Positions 8,682-17,677 of a DNA stretch of 33,927 nt are shown one piece after another. The stretch is from Allorhizocola rhizosphaerae. Lineage in GTDB: Bacteria > Actinomycetota > Actinomycetes > Mycobacteriales > Micromonosporaceae. Numbering within the stretch: position 1 is the first letter of the stretch; each line of letters begins with the position of its first letter. A program made the translations under genes and the position numbers. The DNA lies in contig NZ_QJUG01000081.1 in the NCBI RefSeq assembly GCF_003426775.1, positions 1-33,927 on the forward strand, in the 5' to 3' direction. Under the pieces are notes generated by a model that had not been told where the DNA came from, searched no databases, and saw nothing but the letters and a program-made list of their open reading frames with translations.

Positions 8682-11081
8682 CTAGAAGACCAGTGACCAG
8701 CGATTGAGGGTCCCAAAGTCGGCGGTGGCCCGATCAGCGACTCTCAGCTGCCAGGTGCCGTTGGCCACCTCGTGTGAGGCGTTCACCGTGTAGGTGGTGT
8801 TTATGTTGTCGGCGCTGCCTCCCGCCCGGTTGTGCAGCAGATACAGGCTACCGTCCGGCGCGACCAGCGTGATGACGAGATCACCGATGTGGGTGTGGGT
8901 GATGTTCACCTCGACCTGGAGCGTGAACGGGGCGTTGCCCGAGATGCCGCTCACCGTGATCGGACTCTGGATCGTGGTGTTGTCGTTGATCGGGAAGTCG
9001 GTCTCGTTGGTGAAGCGGCGCGGCACGCTCACCTGGGCCGTAACGACCAGCGCGTAGTCGACGTCGGTCGCCGGGGTCTCGCGGTGGCCGTCGGCGCCGA
9101 TGGTGTCGGCGGAGACCTCGATGGTCCAAATGCCCGGCGTCGGGTTCTGCACGAACACGTTCTCGACGGTGTCCACGGTGTTGGGCGCACCACCGGCGGT
9201 CGACCAGTTACCGGAGTCCAGGCCGTTGTTGCCCCAATAGACCGTGCCGTTGGGCGCAGTCACCCTCATCGTGAGGTCGTTGACCTGCGCCTTGGCGGCA
9301 CTGGGCGAGCCAGCCGGGTCGGTCCAGACCAGGGTCGCCCTCAGCGGCTGGGTGCCGTCGGTCCTGACGGTGTACGTCTTCTTCGTGCCCACGGTCAGCA
9401 GATCGGTCTCGTTGACCAGGACCGGCAGCCGCCACCCGTTGGCCTGCGCCTGGTCGTAGAGGTTGCCCACGCTGGCCGTGCCCCAGCCCTGATGGGTCCG
9501 GGTCAGGTCGTGCGCGGTGCCGCTGAACGTGTACTGATTCGCCTGGTTGATCATCAGTGCCTTGGCGGTCGCGGCGTGTGGCCGGGAGTCGAACACGTCA
9601 CGCCCGAGCCCGGGGCCGCCCGCGAACACGCCGTCGGCCCACATCTGGAACAGCAAACCGAAGTTTCCGCACGTGATCGGAGTTGCTCCGCTGGTACCGC
9701 CGAAGGTTGAGGTGTATGAGGTGTCGCTTGCGGACGATGTGGTGTTGATTTGATCGTAGTAGTTCGACAGATCCGGCTTGATCCTGCCGTCGGCCGCGGG
9801 ACCGATCGACGCGCCGCTGCTCCACGCGTCGTCCGTACGCGCCAGCGTGTTGCGGTGATACTGCCCGCCGACGCTGACGACGTTCTTGGCCCATGACTGC
9901 GGACGCGAGCTTCGCGTGCCGGCGTTGCTCTGCGACTGGCAGATCAGGATGTCGTGGTCGAACACTATCCGGTCCATGTCCGCCGAGACCGTGGTGTACG
10001 ACGTGGTCAGCGCGCTGCCCCAGCTGTTGCTCTGAAACACCGCGCGGTAGTTGCCCGCCGGGTCGACCAGCTGCGCGGTGTGCGCGTATCGGTCGGTGAC
10101 CGTGCTGTACGTCGCCATAACGCCTTGCGCCTCCGGCAGCATGCCCCGGTTGGTGCCGACCACGCCCTGGGCGAAGATCTGGCCGTAGGTCGAGGTGCCG
10201 TGGCTGGTGTCGGTGGTGTTGGCGCCGTGCAGGATCGGCGGACGGGCGCGGAACTCCTGGTGTGTAGTGCGCAGGCCACCGTCCATCACCTCGCCCCGCA
10301 CGCCCTGCCCGCGGTAGCCGCGAGCGGCCTCGATGAGGTTGGCGCCGCCGTCCTCGCGGGCGTTGTGCATGTCGGTCTCCGGCGCCGACCATTGGTCGAT
10401 CGCGAGCACAGCTCCTTCGGCCGCCACCGCATCCAGCTGTGCATTGTCCAATGTGGCCTCGATGACGGCCTGGCTCGCGGAGGCGAGCTGCACGGCGCCA
10501 CCGATCTGCTCGATGCGGTTGATGAGCGCACCCTGCTCGGCCACGTCCGGTTCGGTCAGCCAGATCCGGACCCGCCCCGGCCGCACCTCCGGGGCGAGCT
10601 TGTCGGCCGGCTCGTAGGCGCCGACCCAACGGATGTAAGGCTTCTTGGCTGTTTCAAGTGCCTGCTGCGGCGTCATGCGCACGACGTATGCGGCGTCGGG
10701 AAGGTAGGCCCCCAGCCGGACGCCGATCCGCCGAAGGTCGCGCCGCTGGCTGTCCAGCGGCGAGGTGGCGAACTGCACGATATAGGCGGCGCTTGCCTTC
10801 TGGATCGTCACCGTCGTGAGTGGATCGAACGTCCGCGAGCGGAGGTGGATCCGGGTGGGGGTGGGCAGCCGGTGGCTCCAGGTGCGCCCCGCGTCGTGGC
10901 TTATCTGATGTGTGGCACCGGTTGCCGCGAGCCGGACCTGCTCCCGCTCGCCGGCGAGGGTGAGGGTCCGCTCGCCCGGCGCGGCATCGGCGTTCGTGAC
11001 AACCGTAGCGAGAGCGATCGCCGTGAGGATCCCGGTGGCACCGGCGACGATCGCTCTCAGGGTGGCTCGGCGTCCTCTCAA
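8682..11081 (-). CDS. Secreted S8 (subtilisin-like) serine protease with C-terminal P domain
   Basis: A protein of 799 aa. An N-terminal signal peptide (basic MRGRRATLRA, hydrophobic core to about 30, likely cleavage near ADA at 33) is followed by a long propeptide-like region and the peptidase S8 fold. Catalytic residues are visible: Asp267 in EVMDGGLRTTHQEF, His294 in DTSHGTSTYG, Ser464 in GGTSGATPIT, with Asn352 (SNSWG) as probable oxyanion residue. The last 115 residues (685-799; HTHIGDLVITLVAPDG, NGTWQLRVADRA) form a P/homoB domain as in proprotein convertases and many secreted subtilases. The frame is open to 11363, but TTG at 11081 is chosen because GAGGAGG lies 7 nt upstream and the signal peptide starts there. 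It lies 130 bp downstream of the VWD/discoidin gene on the same strand, with a terminator-like hairpin between. No damage seen. Confidence 0.9.
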   Translation of the reverse strand: MRGRRATLRAIVAGATGILTAIALATVVTNADAAPGERTLTLAGEREQVRLAATGATHQISHDAGRTWSHRLPTPTRIHLRSRTFDPLTTVTIQKASAAYIVQFATSPLDSQRRDLRRIGVRLGAYLPDAAYVVRMTPQQALETAKKPYIRWVGAYEPADKLAPEVRPGRVRIWLTEPDVAEQGALINRIEQIGGAVQLASASQAVIEATLDNAQLDAVAAEGAVLAIDQWSAPETDMHNAREDGGANLIEAARGYRGQGVRGEVMDGGLRTTHQEFRARPPILHGANTTDTSHGTSTYGQIFAQGVVGTNRGMLPEAQGVMATYSTVTDRYAHTAQLVDPAGNYRAVFQSNSWGSALTTSYTTVSADMDRIVFDHDILICQSQSNAGTRSSRPQSWAKNVVSVGGQYHRNTLARTDDAWSSGASIGPAADGRIKPDLSNYYDQINTTSSASDTSYTSTFGGTSGATPITCGNFGLLFQMWADGVFAGGPGLGRDVFDSRPHAATAKALMINQANQYTFSGTAHDLTRTHQGWGTASVGNLYDQAQANGWRLPVLVNETDLLTVGTKKTYTVRTDGTQPLRATLVWTDPAGSPSAAKAQVNDLTMRVTAPNGTVYWGNNGLDSGNWSTAGGAPNTVDTVENVFVQNPTPGIWTIEVSADTIGADGHRETPATDVDYALVVTAQVSVPRRFTNETDFPINDNTTIQSPITVSGISGNAPFTLQVEVNITHTHIGDLVITLVAPDGSLYLLHNRAGGSADNINTTYTVNASHEVANGTWQLRVADRATADFGTLNRWSLVF

Positions 11082-11156
11082 GGTGGTGCCTCCTCTGGTT
11101 GGGTTGCTGCCTAGAGGCAGTTGCGCTTCATTCCGACATATAGATGGACGGGACCA

Positions 11157-11199
11157 GCCCCGGGTACGGCACCTGTGAGGGTCGGGCCCTACCCGGGGC
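11157..11199 (-). terminator. Terminator-like hairpin between the two secreted-protein genes
   Basis: GCCCCGGGTA at 11157-11166 and TACCCGGGGC at 11190-11199 are perfect 10-bp inverted repeats with a 23-nt spacer. The hairpin starts 13 bp after the stop codon of the VWD/discoidin gene. There is no following U-run, as is common in actinomycetes. It could end transcription of that gene or attenuate read-through into the protease gene. Confidence 0.6.
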
Positions 11200-11211
11200 G
11201 TGCGCGATTGT

Positions 11212-13518
11212 CTACTGTGGATAAACCTCGAACTCGTTGACTCTGACGTAGCCATCCTGATGGGTCGGCCCGCGCATACCGAGGACGCGGACGAACTGCG
11301 AGCTCTGCGCGGTAGCGAAGTTGATGGTCCGGCTGAGCTGCGTGTTGCCGCGCACTGCGCCACCGGCGGGCGTGACCCACGTACCGCCGCTCAGCACCTG
11401 AATGTCGAAGTCCCGGATGGGATAGCCCTCGCTGGTGTAGACGACGACTCGGCGGAACGTCTTGGCGGCGCCGAAGTCGAGCCGGACCCACTCGGGATTG
11501 TTCGGCGGGTACGTGCCGGCGTTGTTGGCCCAACTATATGTAGGGCCGAGGCGGGTGTCCCGGGCTCCGTCGTTGACGCGGGCTGGGGAGTAGCCCGAGT
11601 ACGTGGAAGATGCGCTTGCCGTCGCCGCCCGCGCCAGGTTGTCGTTCGGGTTGGCATCGACGACCGGTGGTTCCATGCCGACGAAGGCCGGCGCGGCATG
11701 CGCGCCTACCACGGCGGCGTCCAGGGTGCAGGTGTCCAGCCACGCCGCCGGGACTCCGGTCTGGCGGCAGATCGCCTCGGCCTGCTCGCGGACCTGTGGG
11801 GCGAGATGGCCGGTGAAGAACGGCCCGGACGGATTGCCCGTGGCGACCGTGTTGCACGGCTGGAGCAGTGAGTTCAGCGGGTTCGCCCGCCAGCTGGCGC
11901 CATACCTGTTGTACAGGTCGCTGAACGAGATCGGGATGGCGAACTGGGTGCCGTCCCTGGCCTCCAGGAGGTTGGGATTGTTGTTGGGGTTGCCCAGCAG
12001 CCCACGCACCCGGACGGGCCATGTTCCGAGACCCACCTTGACGTCGGTGTAGCCGCTGTTAGCCTGGATTCGCACGCTGTTGCCGGATTTGTCGCGCACG
12101 ATCCAGACATTGCTGCCGCGGCGGTGGATGTCCACCCCGGCCGACAGCCACATCGACCTGTCGGGATCCAGGGTGGTCGTGGTTCCGTTCACCACCAGAC
12201 GCGTCCCGTCGCACACCGCCACCCTGGTGTTGCCCATCCGCACGCCCGCCGACTTGTTGACCGAGGTGTTCGGCCAGTTCGGAGCGCCCGACACCTTGCG
12301 GGTCTGCACCTCGAAGAGCGTCTGAGCCGGCGCCGCGGCGGCGGGCGCGGGCTGCGGCACGGCCGTGGGCTCGATCAGCGCCTCGACGAAGTCGCCTGTG
12401 GCCTGGAAGTCGTAGTTCGTACCGGCAAAGGTTATTTGATGGGTATCGCCCCAGACCTCGGCCGCGTCGCAGTTGGTCGGAGCCCCGCCGCTGTTGTTCT
12501 GATGCATGATGACCGCCGGCAGTTGTGGTGGGGTTCCCGGGGTCGACGGCGGCCTGGGCAAAGCGAAGTTGAGACTGTTGGTCTCCGAGGTGAAGCCCTG
12601 GGCCACGCAGATCGGCGGGGCCGTGCCGCCGTAGTTGATCCTCGTGCGGACGTGGGCGGCGGCGGTGGAGTTGAAGGTCGCCATGTGTCCGTTGCCGTAG
12701 CCGAACACGTTGAACTCGGCCATTATCCACTCGGCGCCGGGATCGACGATGCTGGTCCCGGTCGAGGAGTAGGCCGTGCCGCCGATCGACATGGTGACGC
12801 GGTCGGTGGCGCCGCTGATGTCGCCGGACAGCAGGAAGTTCGCCATGGAGGTGATCGGGGTGTTGGTGGAGACGGTCGCGGCCGGGGTGGCTTGGCGGCA
12901 GAAGGTGTCACCGCCCAGAATCACCGGGGCAAAGGCGGCCGGGCAGGTTGTGTTGTATGACAGCAGCCAGTATTCGATGTAGACCAGTCCGCTGGTGCCG
13001 TTGTTGGCGAACACGAACTGTGTGAAACCCCCACACAGATCCGGAAAGGCCGCACCGGCGCAGGCGGGAGTCTTGAAGTAGTTGGTGTTGAGCTGGAGGG
13101 TGTAGGCGTTGGCCACCGCCGGTCCGCCGGGAGTGATCGGCGAGCTCACACTGGTCACGCCGGAGACGTTCTCGAACGACCCGAACGCCTGGAATATCGG
13201 CCCGGCGGGCGTCTGTGCCGAGATGCTGTTGCCGCTGCCGATGACCAGCGGGGTGGGTCCGGGAGGTTTCGGTGTCATTGGCGTCGTGGGCGGGGCCGCG
13301 CACTTCGTCTCCCGCCACACCAACCTGGGATAGGTTGCGGTGAAACATCCTTTTGCCGATGGGTGTGGCACGCCGGCGATCGTCTCGTGCCAGGCTTGAA
13401 GGTTCTCGATCGTCGCGGGCGAGGCGCCCGCCTGTGCTCCCATCGACAGCAGGATCGCCATTACGACAGCGCCTACCAGACCGCGTCTTGATCCGCGCAC
13501 GCGCGGCAGAAGTCTCAT
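11212..13518 (-). CDS. Secreted von Willebrand D / F5/8C (discoidin) domain protein
   Basis: A protein of 768 aa. A signal peptide (MRLLPRVRGSRRGLVGAVVM plus a hydrophobic core, cleavage near AQA/AGA about 30) leads a Cys-containing N-terminal region (C58, C73, C153, C162, C192, C207) of unknown fold. A VWD-like module spans about 350-540 (CDAAEVWGDTHQITFAG, YDFQATGDFVEAL, RGLLGNPNNNP), and a C-terminal F5/8 type C/CBM32-like domain spans about 628-767 (NLARAATASASSTYSG, EWVRLDFGAAKTFRRV). Such proteins are surface or matrix adhesins or carbohydrate binders; no catalytic residues are seen. The start at 13518 is chosen over one 8 codons upstream because GGGAG lies 6 nt before it. The protease gene follows on the same strand; together they suggest an extracellular binding plus proteolysis function, which is inference. 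Confidence 0.85.
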   Translation of the reverse strand: MRLLPRVRGSRRGLVGAVVMAILLSMGAQAGASPATIENLQAWHETIAGVPHPSAKGCFTATYPRLVWRETKCAAPPTTPMTPKPPGPTPLVIGSGNSISAQTPAGPIFQAFGSFENVSGVTSVSSPITPGGPAVANAYTLQLNTNYFKTPACAGAAFPDLCGGFTQFVFANNGTSGLVYIEYWLLSYNTTCPAAFAPVILGGDTFCRQATPAATVSTNTPITSMANFLLSGDISGATDRVTMSIGGTAYSSTGTSIVDPGAEWIMAEFNVFGYGNGHMATFNSTAAAHVRTRINYGGTAPPICVAQGFTSETNSLNFALPRPPSTPGTPPQLPAVIMHQNNSGGAPTNCDAAEVWGDTHQITFAGTNYDFQATGDFVEALIEPTAVPQPAPAAAAPAQTLFEVQTRKVSGAPNWPNTSVNKSAGVRMGNTRVAVCDGTRLVVNGTTTTLDPDRSMWLSAGVDIHRRGSNVWIVRDKSGNSVRIQANSGYTDVKVGLGTWPVRVRGLLGNPNNNPNLLEARDGTQFAIPISFSDLYNRYGASWRANPLNSLLQPCNTVATGNPSGPFFTGHLAPQVREQAEAICRQTGVPAAWLDTCTLDAAVVGAHAAPAFVGMEPPVVDANPNDNLARAATASASSTYSGYSPARVNDGARDTRLGPTYSWANNAGTYPPNNPEWVRLDFGAAKTFRRVVVYTSEGYPIRDFDIQVLSGGTWVTPAGGAVRGNTQLSRTINFATAQSSQFVRVLGMRGPTHQDGYVRVNEFEVYPQ

Positions 13519-13828
13519 CGCCACTCCCTTTACGCTTCGCATCCAAAAATTCCAAGCTATCTATATCACATCAGGACCGCCGTCCGATATGGACAAACAT
13601 CGTGATGGACATTGAGAGAATTTCCGGGTACCGGTACGGAAAGTACCAATTCGTCAATGTTGGGTGAGCCTTCCAGCAGCCGAGCCTGCCGGGCCAGGCG
13701 CCCACCACCCGCAGCCTCTCGTCGGCCGATGCGGGGATGGCGAGGTATACACGCCTTGATGTGCCCCCGGTTTGGGGGAGAAGATTTGGTTGACTTGGCA
13801 TGCCCCTGACGGGTCCGGAGAGGACACC
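13519..13828. other. Gene-free stretch between secreted-protein gene and IS3 element
   Basis: The first part should carry the promoter of the VWD/discoidin gene, but I cannot pick convincing -35/-10 boxes. From about 13760 the sequence (TGCCCCCGGTTTGGGGGAG and onward to the transposase start) is probably the left terminal region of the IS3 element. Short ORFs here have no recognisable content. Confidence 0.4.
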
Positions 13829-14010
13829 ATGCCAAGGAGTTACCCGCCGGAGTTCCGGCGCAAGGTGCTCGACCTGCTCAAGGCCGGACGTACGGTTATG
13901 CAGATCGCCAACGCTTAAAGATCAGCGACCAGACGATCTACGTGTGGCGCAGGCAGGAGCTCATTGATACCGGACAGATGCCGGGAATCACCTCCACCGA
14001 CCAGGCTAAG
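13829..14010 (+). pseudogene. IS3-family OrfA, N-terminal half (element split by IS1380)
   Basis: ATG at 13829 starts MPRSYPPEFRRKVLDLLKAG, the HTH domain of an IS3-family OrfA. A frameshift near 13915 creates an early stop (QIANA then stop), and the continuation ISDQTIYVWRRQELIDTGQ is found in another frame. The coding sequence is then cut at 14010 by the IS1380 element and resumes at 15684: joining the two sides across one CTAAG copy gives TDQAKLVATRQRIAELE, which is continuous with the second half. It is inactive both through its frameshifts and through the insertion. Confidence 0.8.
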
Positions 14011-15678
14011 CCTGGATCCACCGGTAACGGTTTAGTGTCCATTGTGGACGTAGGTAGAAAGGTGTCCCCTGAGCTGGGAGAATGGAAGTTGCTGAGACAA
14101 CCATTACCCGCTACGAGAGGACACCTCGCAGGTGAGGTTATCGCATGGGCCGCGTGAGGTGCTCGTCCGGTTCGACGAGCCGAATCTGGTGTCGTGTGCC
14201 GGGCTGGTGCCGGTGATGCGCCTGGCCGAACAGGTGGGCCTGGCCGGGCTGGTGGACGGGCGGGTGCGCCCGGAGCTGCCAGCCGGGGCTCGTCCTGGCG
14301 GCAAGGCAGCGGCGGTCGTGGCGGGCATGGTCGCCGGCGCGGACAGCATCGACGATCTGGACCTGCTGCGTCACGGCGGGATGAAGGCGCTGTTCGACGG
14401 TGTGTATGCGCCGTCGACGCTGGGGTCGTTCCTGCGGTTTTTCACCTGGGGACACGGTCTGCAGCTGGAGGCGGCCTCACGGGATCTGCTGACCGCGTTG
14501 GCCGAACGGGTGCCGCTGCTGCCCGGCGCGGCTCAGCAGGTGTTCGTGGATGTGGACTCGCTGTTGCGGCGGGTGTACGGGCATGCCAAGCAGGGCGCCG
14601 GGTTCGGGCATGCCAAGGTCGGCGGGTACAAGGTGAAACTACGGGGGCTCTCACCGCTGATCGCCACGATCAGCACCCCGGCTGCGGCGCCGGTGATCGC
14701 CGCGACCAGGCTGCGGGCAGGTAACGCCGCCTCCGCCCGCGCCGCCGCTTCCCTGGTGCGCCAGGCGATCACGACTGCCCGCGCGTGCGGGGCTGACGGC
14801 AACATCCTGGTACGCGGCGACAGCTCGTTCGGCTCGGGCGCAGTCGTGTCGGCCTGCCGCAAAGCCGGGGCCAACTTCTCGGTCACGATGCAGTCCAACT
14901 CGAAAGTGGCCGCGGCGATCGCCGGCATCGACGAGACGGCGTGGAGGCCGGTGCGCTACCCCGGCGCGGTCCTCGACGAGACCACCGGCCAATGGATCTC
15001 TGACGCCGAGGTCGCCGAAACGGCATATACCGCGTTCGAAACCACACAGCACAAGGTCACCGCGCGGCTGGTTGTCCGCCGCGTCCGCGAGAAGAATCCC
15101 GCCCCGGCCGGGCAGGAAGAACTGTTCCCGATCTGGCGCCACCACCAGTTCCTGACCGATGACGACAGCTCCACTGTCGAGGCCGACCTGACCCACCGCG
15201 CCCACGCCATCCAGGAACAGGTCTTCGCCGACCTCATCGACGGACCCCTGGCCCACCTGCCCTCCGGCAGGTTCGCCGCCAACGCCGCCTGGCTGACCCT
15301 TGCCGCCATGGCACACAACCTGACCCGCGCCGCAGGATGCCGCGCCGGCACCACCGGCAGTGTCCACGCCAAAGCCCGAGCAGCGACACTGATCAACATC
15401 CCGGCGCGGATCGCCCGCCACGCCCGCCGCCTGATCCTGCACCTGCCCACCGGCTGGCGCTGGCGACACGACTGGCAGCGACTGTTCACCAACACTGTCA
15501 GCCCGCCAGCCACCATCTGACCGATCCCCAAGCCCCGCAACCACTTTTGGAGCAAGCCGGAAATCCGAGCCCGGCGGATACCACACGCACCACACAAGTC
15601 ACTATCGCCACTCATCGATGCACACGCGGGAGACAGTCAAGGTCAACTCGCTGAAACGAACGCACCCGTGGATTCAGG
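14011..15678 (+). mobile_element. IS1380-family insertion sequence with 5-bp target duplication
   Basis: A 1668-bp element. Its left end CCTGGATCCACCGG (14011) and right end, read outwards-in as CCTGAATCCACGGG (ending 15678), form imperfect terminal inverted repeats (12 of 14 match). The flanks carry an identical CTAAG at 14006-14010 and 15679-15683, the target site duplication. Removing the element and one CTAAG restores the reading frame of the host IS3 transposase. The element contains one intact transposase gene, so it looks complete and young relative to its host. Confidence 0.85.
14132..15520 (+). CDS. IS1380-family transposase, intact
   Basis: A DDE transposase of 462 aa. It begins at GTG 14132 with RLSHGPREVLVRFDEPNLVS, the typical IS1380 N-terminus; GAGAGG lies about 11 nt upstream. 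Conserved blocks are QQVFVDVDSLLRRVYG (first catalytic Asp region), NILVRGDSSFGSG (second Asp region), and the C-terminal FAANAAWLTLAAMAHNLTRA and RHARRLILHLPTGWRW. The length is normal for the family and no frameshift is present. It lies inside a 1668-bp element with inverted repeats and a target duplication, so it is probably still mobile. It differs clearly from the IS1380-type fragment at the right edge of the window. Confidence 0.93.
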   Translation: MRLSHGPREVLVRFDEPNLVSCAGLVPVMRLAEQVGLAGLVDGRVRPELPAGARPGGKAAAVVAGMVAGADSIDDLDLLRHGGMKALFDGVYAPSTLGSFLRFFTWGHGLQLEAASRDLLTALAERVPLLPGAAQQVFVDVDSLLRRVYGHAKQGAGFGHAKVGGYKVKLRGLSPLIATISTPAAAPVIAATRLRAGNAASARAAASLVRQAITTARACGADGNILVRGDSSFGSGAVVSACRKAGANFSVTMQSNSKVAAAIAGIDETAWRPVRYPGAVLDETTGQWISDAEVAETAYTAFETTQHKVTARLVVRRVREKNPAPAGQEELFPIWRHHQFLTDDDSSTVEADLTHRAHAIQEQVFADLIDGPLAHLPSGRFAANAAWLTLAAMAHNLTRAAGCRAGTTGSVHAKARAATLINIPARIARHARRLILHLPTGWRWRHDWQRLFTNTVSPPATI

Positions 15679-15683
15679 CTAAG

Positions 15684-16416
15684 CTGGTCGCGACGCGTCA
15701 GCGTATCGCCGAGTTGGAGACCGAGCTGGCCGTTCACCGGCGAGCCAACGAGTTGCTCAAGGAGGCGGTGCCCCCAAAAGCCCGGTACGCGGCCGTCGCT
15801 TCGATGGCCGCTGAGGGCCTGCCGATCCAGGTGTGCTGCCGGAGGGTGCAGGTCTCCGAATCCGGCTTCTACGCCTGGCGTAGCCGGCCGCCCTCGCCGC
15901 GGTCGATCCGCCGCGCCTGGCTGACCGACATGATCCGGCAGGTCCACACGACCAGCCGCCGCACCTATGGGCCTCGGCGGGTGCAGCCGAGTTGCGGCCG
16001 GGCCGGGCATCGTTGTCGGGCACGGCGCGGTCGAGATGCTCATGCAACGGGCCGGCCTGGTCGGCTTACCCGGGTCGCAGCGGCGAAGGCCGTTGCACGG
16101 CACGCCTTTCGCCGGCGGCTTGGTGGACCGCAAGTTCGACCGGCAGGCGCCGGATCAGTTGTGGGTCACCGATATCACCGAACACCCTACGCGGGAGGGG
16201 AAGGTGTATTGCTGTGTTGTGCTCGATACGTTCTCCCGCAAGGTAGTCGGTTGGTCCATCGACTCCAGCCAGACCGCTTCCCTTGTCACCAATGCGCTTG
16301 GCATGGCTGTCCACAATAGACAGCCGTCGGGAGGCGGTGATCCACTCCGATCACGGGGTGCAATATATACGAGTTGGGCCATCAGCCACCTCATCCAGCA
16401 GGTCGAAGGGGCTTCC
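15684..16416 (+). pseudogene. IS3-family transposase, second half, frameshifted and 3'-truncated
   Basis: This is the continuation of the IS3 element after the IS1380 insertion. It runs RIAELETELAVHRRANELL (end of OrfA coiled region), then OrfB: VSESGFYAWRSRPPSPRSIR, RRTYGPRRV, and in a shifted frame DQLWVTDITEHPTREGKVYC and VVGWSIDSSQTASLVTNALG with the rve-type catalytic Asp in VTDITEH. Frameshifts near 15990 and 16340-16370 break it, and the sequence ends at 16416 against the left inverted repeat of the next IS3 element. The last catalytic Glu region is absent. It is non-functional. Confidence 0.8.
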
Positions 16417-16439
16417 CCCAAGATCGTGGACACCGGTTG

Positions 16440-17330
16440 TTATGCGGCAAGGGCTAGCGTAGTTGATCGTTGTTCGTAAGCGATAGGGCTTTGCTGGCCA
16501 AGGGCAGAGTGCCGACGTCTGGTGTTGTATCTGGTGGCCCAGCGAAACACCGCGAGGCGGGCGGCGCGGGCTGTGGGCCACCGTTTCGCGCCTTGCAGGG
16601 TCTCGCGTTTCATGCTGGCGTTAAACGATTCCGCAGCGGCGTTGTCCGCGCTGCCACCCACAGCCCCACGTGATCTGACCACGCCGAACTGGTGGCAGAG
16701 CGCCGCGAAGTCCTTGGACACATACTGGGCGCCGTTGTCGCTATGGAAGATCGCCCCGCGCAGATCCCCGCCCCTGGCGCCGGCCGCGGCTTTCAACGCG
16801 TCGGCGACAAGCTCGGTGCGCATGTGATCGGCGATCGACCAACCCACCAGACGCTTGGAATGCAAATCCAAAACCGTTGCCAGATACAAGAATTTGCCGT
16901 CCCCGACCGGCAGGTAGGTGATGTCGCCCACGTACCTGCGGTTCGATTCGGCCGCAGTGAAGTCCCGTCCGATCAGATCCGGCACCGGCACCGCGTCAGG
17001 CGCCGGAATCGTGGCACGGACCTTCTTGCGCAGGTGCACCCCGACGATCCCGCCGCGGCGCATCAACCGCGCGACGCGCTTGTGGTTCACCGCACGGCCC
17101 CGATCACGCAACTCGGCGGTGACCCTGGGACTGCCGTACGTGCCGTCGGACTCCCGGTGAACCTCGGCGATGTCTTCAGTCAGGACCTGGTCGGCGTGCT
17201 CACGCTCGGCGCGGGCAGGCGCGGTCCGCCGCCAGCGATAGAACCCCGACCGAGACACCGAAAGGAGCATGAGCAGCCGCTTGACGCCGTAAACGTCGTG
17301 GTGGTCGGCGACGAACTGGAAACGGCTCAC
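16440..17330 (-). CDS. IS3-family transposase OrfB
   Basis: A 296-aa product holding the rve-type DDE catalytic domain. Motifs: an HTH_21-like segment (DGTYGSPRVTAELRDRGRAV), NRRYVGDITYLP with the first Asp, LVGWSIADHM, AIFHSDNGAQYVS with the second Asp, and NAAAESFNASMKRETL with the Glu. The GTG start at 17330 overlaps the OrfA stop (GTGA); in IS3 elements OrfB is usually expressed as an OrfAB fusion by programmed -1 frameshifting, and I cannot see a decisive slippery site. The frame is intact and lies between perfect inverted repeats, so the element may be active. Confidence 0.93.
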   Translation of the reverse strand: MSRFQFVADHHDVYGVKRLLMLLSVSRSGFYRWRRTAPARAEREHADQVLTEDIAEVHRESDGTYGSPRVTAELRDRGRAVNHKRVARLMRRGGIVGVHLRKKVRATIPAPDAVPVPDLIGRDFTAAESNRRYVGDITYLPVGDGKFLYLATVLDLHSKRLVGWSIADHMRTELVADALKAAAGARGGDLRGAIFHSDNGAQYVSKDFAALCHQFGVVRSRGAVGGSADNAAAESFNASMKRETLQGAKRWPTARAARLAVFRWATRYNTRRRHSALGQQSPIAYEQRSTTLALAA

Positions 17331-17614
17331 CAGCTGGTCTCGCCCGCGAAATACTTGGCCGCCCGACGCAGAATCTCCCGCTCCAACTCCAGCTCCCTGA
17401 CCCGCGCTTTGAGCTGCCTGTTCTCCCTCTCCAACGCGGTGCTCCCCACAGCCCCGGGCACGGCCGCAGCCTCGGCCTCACGCACCCACACCCGCAGCGT
17501 CTCGTGGTTCACCCCGAGATCCTTGGCGACCGACGCATACGTACGCCCTGGATCGGCCTGGTACAGCGCCACGGCATCAGCCCGGAACTCAGACGAGTAC
17601 TTCGACGTCCCCAA
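17327..17614 (-). CDS. IS3-family transposase OrfA
   Basis: A 95-aa DNA-binding subunit. It starts at TTG 17614 (AGGAG 6 nt upstream) with GTSKYSSEFRADAVALYQ, has an HTH_Tnp_1 domain (YASVAKDLGVNHETLRVWVR, about 26-45) and a C-terminal leucine-zipper-like coiled coil (ERENRQLKARVRELELEREI). It overlaps orfB by 4 bp. It lies 43 bp inside the right inverted repeat of the element. Confidence 0.93.
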   Translation of the reverse strand: MGTSKYSSEFRADAVALYQADPGRTYASVAKDLGVNHETLRVWVREAEAAAVPGAVGSTALERENRQLKARVRELELEREILRRAAKYFAGETSW

Positions 17615-17677
17615 CGGGAACTCCTGTCCTATGGATCCTCACGATCCAATTGTCAGGGTGTCCACGATCTTGGGCAA

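Larger units (their letters stand above)
16417..17674 (-). mobile_element. IS3-family element, complete-looking, 1258 bp
   Basis: CCCAAGATCGTGGACACC (16417-16434) and its exact reverse complement (17657-17674) form 18-bp terminal inverted repeats enclosing overlapping orfA and orfB on the minus strand. The flanking triplets (TCC left, CAA right) are not a duplication. IS3 elements normally leave a 3-4 bp duplication, so the flanks have probably been exchanged by recombination or deletion: IS3 remnant on the left, IS1182 remnant on the right. Confidence 0.85.

Noticed and set aside
9954-11114. 386-codon plus-strand ORF antisense to the protease
   Set aside because: Shadow of a high-GC gene that has a full catalytic triad on the other strand.
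11082-11363. 94-codon upstream extension of the protease frame
   Set aside because: It would place the signal peptide internally and run through the terminator-like hairpin and into the upstream gene; TTG 11081 has a good ribosome-binding site.
14651-15595. Minus-strand 314-codon ORF over the IS1380 transposase
   Set aside because: Gly/Val/Asp-rich shadow frame antisense to an intact transposase.
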